Assembly: GCA_938036845.1 (NCBI GenBank) | Contig: CALHWA010000089.1 | Span: 1-5,241 of the forward strand | Origin: an uncultured Candidatus Saccharibacteria bacterium | GTDB lineage: Bacteria > Patescibacteriota > Saccharimonadia > Saccharimonadales > Saccharimonadaceae | Length of the DNA stretch: 5,241 nucleotides | Direction of reading: 5' to 3' | Part shown: positions 4,797-5,241 of the stretch, in pieces | How the letters are laid out: each line of letters opens with the position of its first letter | How positions within the stretch are numbered: the first letter of the stretch is position 1 | Notes under the pieces: model-generated | Databases searched by the model: none | Told to the model about the DNA's origin: nothing | The model's input: the letters and a program-made list of their open reading frames with translations, nothing else | Program-made: the position numbers and the translations under genes

Positions 4797-5241
4797 TTAC
4801 CTTAAGGATTTCTTTAAAAATCGCAAAGATATTTCAACAAGCCCTTGGTCGTAAGCCTTTGGTTCCACAATCGATAGTATCTTTGTTCGCTGCTGCTTGC
4901 TGGGTTCAAGTTTAGTCGTAAGATCGACAATTCCCTGTAGGACGCGTTGGTCGGTTTGCGTTTCGGCAAGTCGGTAGAGGTCTGGCATAATAGCGCGTAT
5001 CTTATCGCGGCAGCGATCGGCTAGATCAGCATTGCCACGTTCTTTCTCTGATGGAACTGACCAGCCATAGGCGATTTCAACGAGGAGGTCGAGCGCAAAT
5101 CCGAGACCTAGTGTATTAAAGTTTCCAAGATGTATCTCGTTTGTAACGATGGTGGTTACTGGTTCGGTGGCCTGATATAGATTGCGTTGAAAGAAGGCAT
5201 TTCCCTCTATCTTCCAGTATGCGTCATCAGCAACTTCTTCT
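4797..5241 (-). CDS. C-terminal part of an alpha-helical, HEAT-like repeat protein, 5' end outside the window
   Basis: The minus-strand frame is open from the right edge to TAA at 4799-4797, giving 147 visible residues; an internal ATG at 4988 is unlikely to be the true start because coding-like sequence continues upstream of it without a stop. The fragment looks almost wholly helical. It has AYWKIEGNAFFQRNLYQATEP (about 7-27, in pieces AYWKIEGN and FQRNLYQATEP), FALDLLVEIAYG (48-59), then paired helices around 72-92, 96-111 and 114-126. The pattern of a Trp-containing helix, a tyrosine/alanine helix and a leucine-rich helix before a gap resembles HEAT-like repeat proteins of actinobacteria, some of which are immunity or accessory proteins. 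That assignment is by eye and weak. No membrane segment or catalytic motif is seen. The next gene on this strand starts 243 bases downstream, so separate transcription is likely. Confidence 0.6.
   Translation of the reverse strand, partial: EEVADDAYWKIEGNAFFQRNLYQATEPVTTIVTNEIHLGNFNTLGLGFALDLLVEIAYGWSVPSEKERGNADLADRCRDKIRAIMPDLYRLAETQTDQRVLQGIVDLTTKLEPSKQQRTKILSIVEPKAYDQGLVEISLRFLKKSLR

Noticed and set aside
1..5241. CBASS, Thoeris, restriction-modification or toxin-antitoxin system
   Set aside because: None of the defining partners (cyclase, Sir2/TIR pair, methyltransferase, endonuclease, recognisable antitoxin) is visible; only individual suggestive domains are.

Overview
The window looks like an accessory island in a bacterial genome, most likely a high-GC Gram-positive (Actinomycetota). 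That guess rests on GTG starts and GC-rich coding sequence at the left (41 of 60 bases G/C at 301-360; 39 of 60 at 841-900), and no species-level marker is present. Composition drops sharply just right of the small regulator gene (26 of 60 at 2581-2640; 21 of 60 at 4741-4800). The right four-fifths therefore looks acquired or mosaic. There are no rRNA, tRNA, CRISPR array, transposase or integrase signals.

Layout. (1) 1-687, +: the 3' part of a beta-rich protein of unknown function, open at the left edge, with two overlapping perfect inverted repeats inside its reading frame. (2) 793-1026, +: a small XRE/Cro-type helix-turn-helix regulator resembling controller (C) proteins of restriction-modification systems. 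(3) 1027-1137: a short convergent gap with a canonical G-quadruplex motif. (4) 1138-1989, -: a two-part protein whose C-terminal half is a nucleoside 2-deoxyribosyltransferase-like / TIR-SLOG-type nucleotide-processing domain. (5) 1990-2281: a divergent intergenic region with a promoter candidate and repeated TGACAG/CTGTCA elements. (6) 2282-3064, +: an unrecognised 260-residue protein. (7) 3189-4553, -: a degenerate J-domain plus TPR-like helices plus two membrane segments and a coiled coil. (8) 4554-4796: an AT-rich spacer with a promoter candidate and a terminator-like hairpin. (9) 4797-5241, -: the C-terminal part of an alpha-helical, HEAT-repeat-like protein that runs off the right edge.

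How the genes may work together is inference. A nucleotide-cleaving-type domain with an unknown sensor-like N-terminus, a membrane-anchored J/TPR protein, a C-protein-like regulator and several orphan proteins, side by side and of atypical composition, is the kind of content seen in defence or conflict islands. The best candidate for an undescribed unit is the divergent pair at 1138-1989 (-) and 2282-3064 (+), which share one regulatory region. No complete known defence system (CBASS, Thoeris, restriction-modification, toxin-antitoxin) can be assembled from what is visible: there is no cyclase, methyltransferase, nuclease or recognisable antitoxin.
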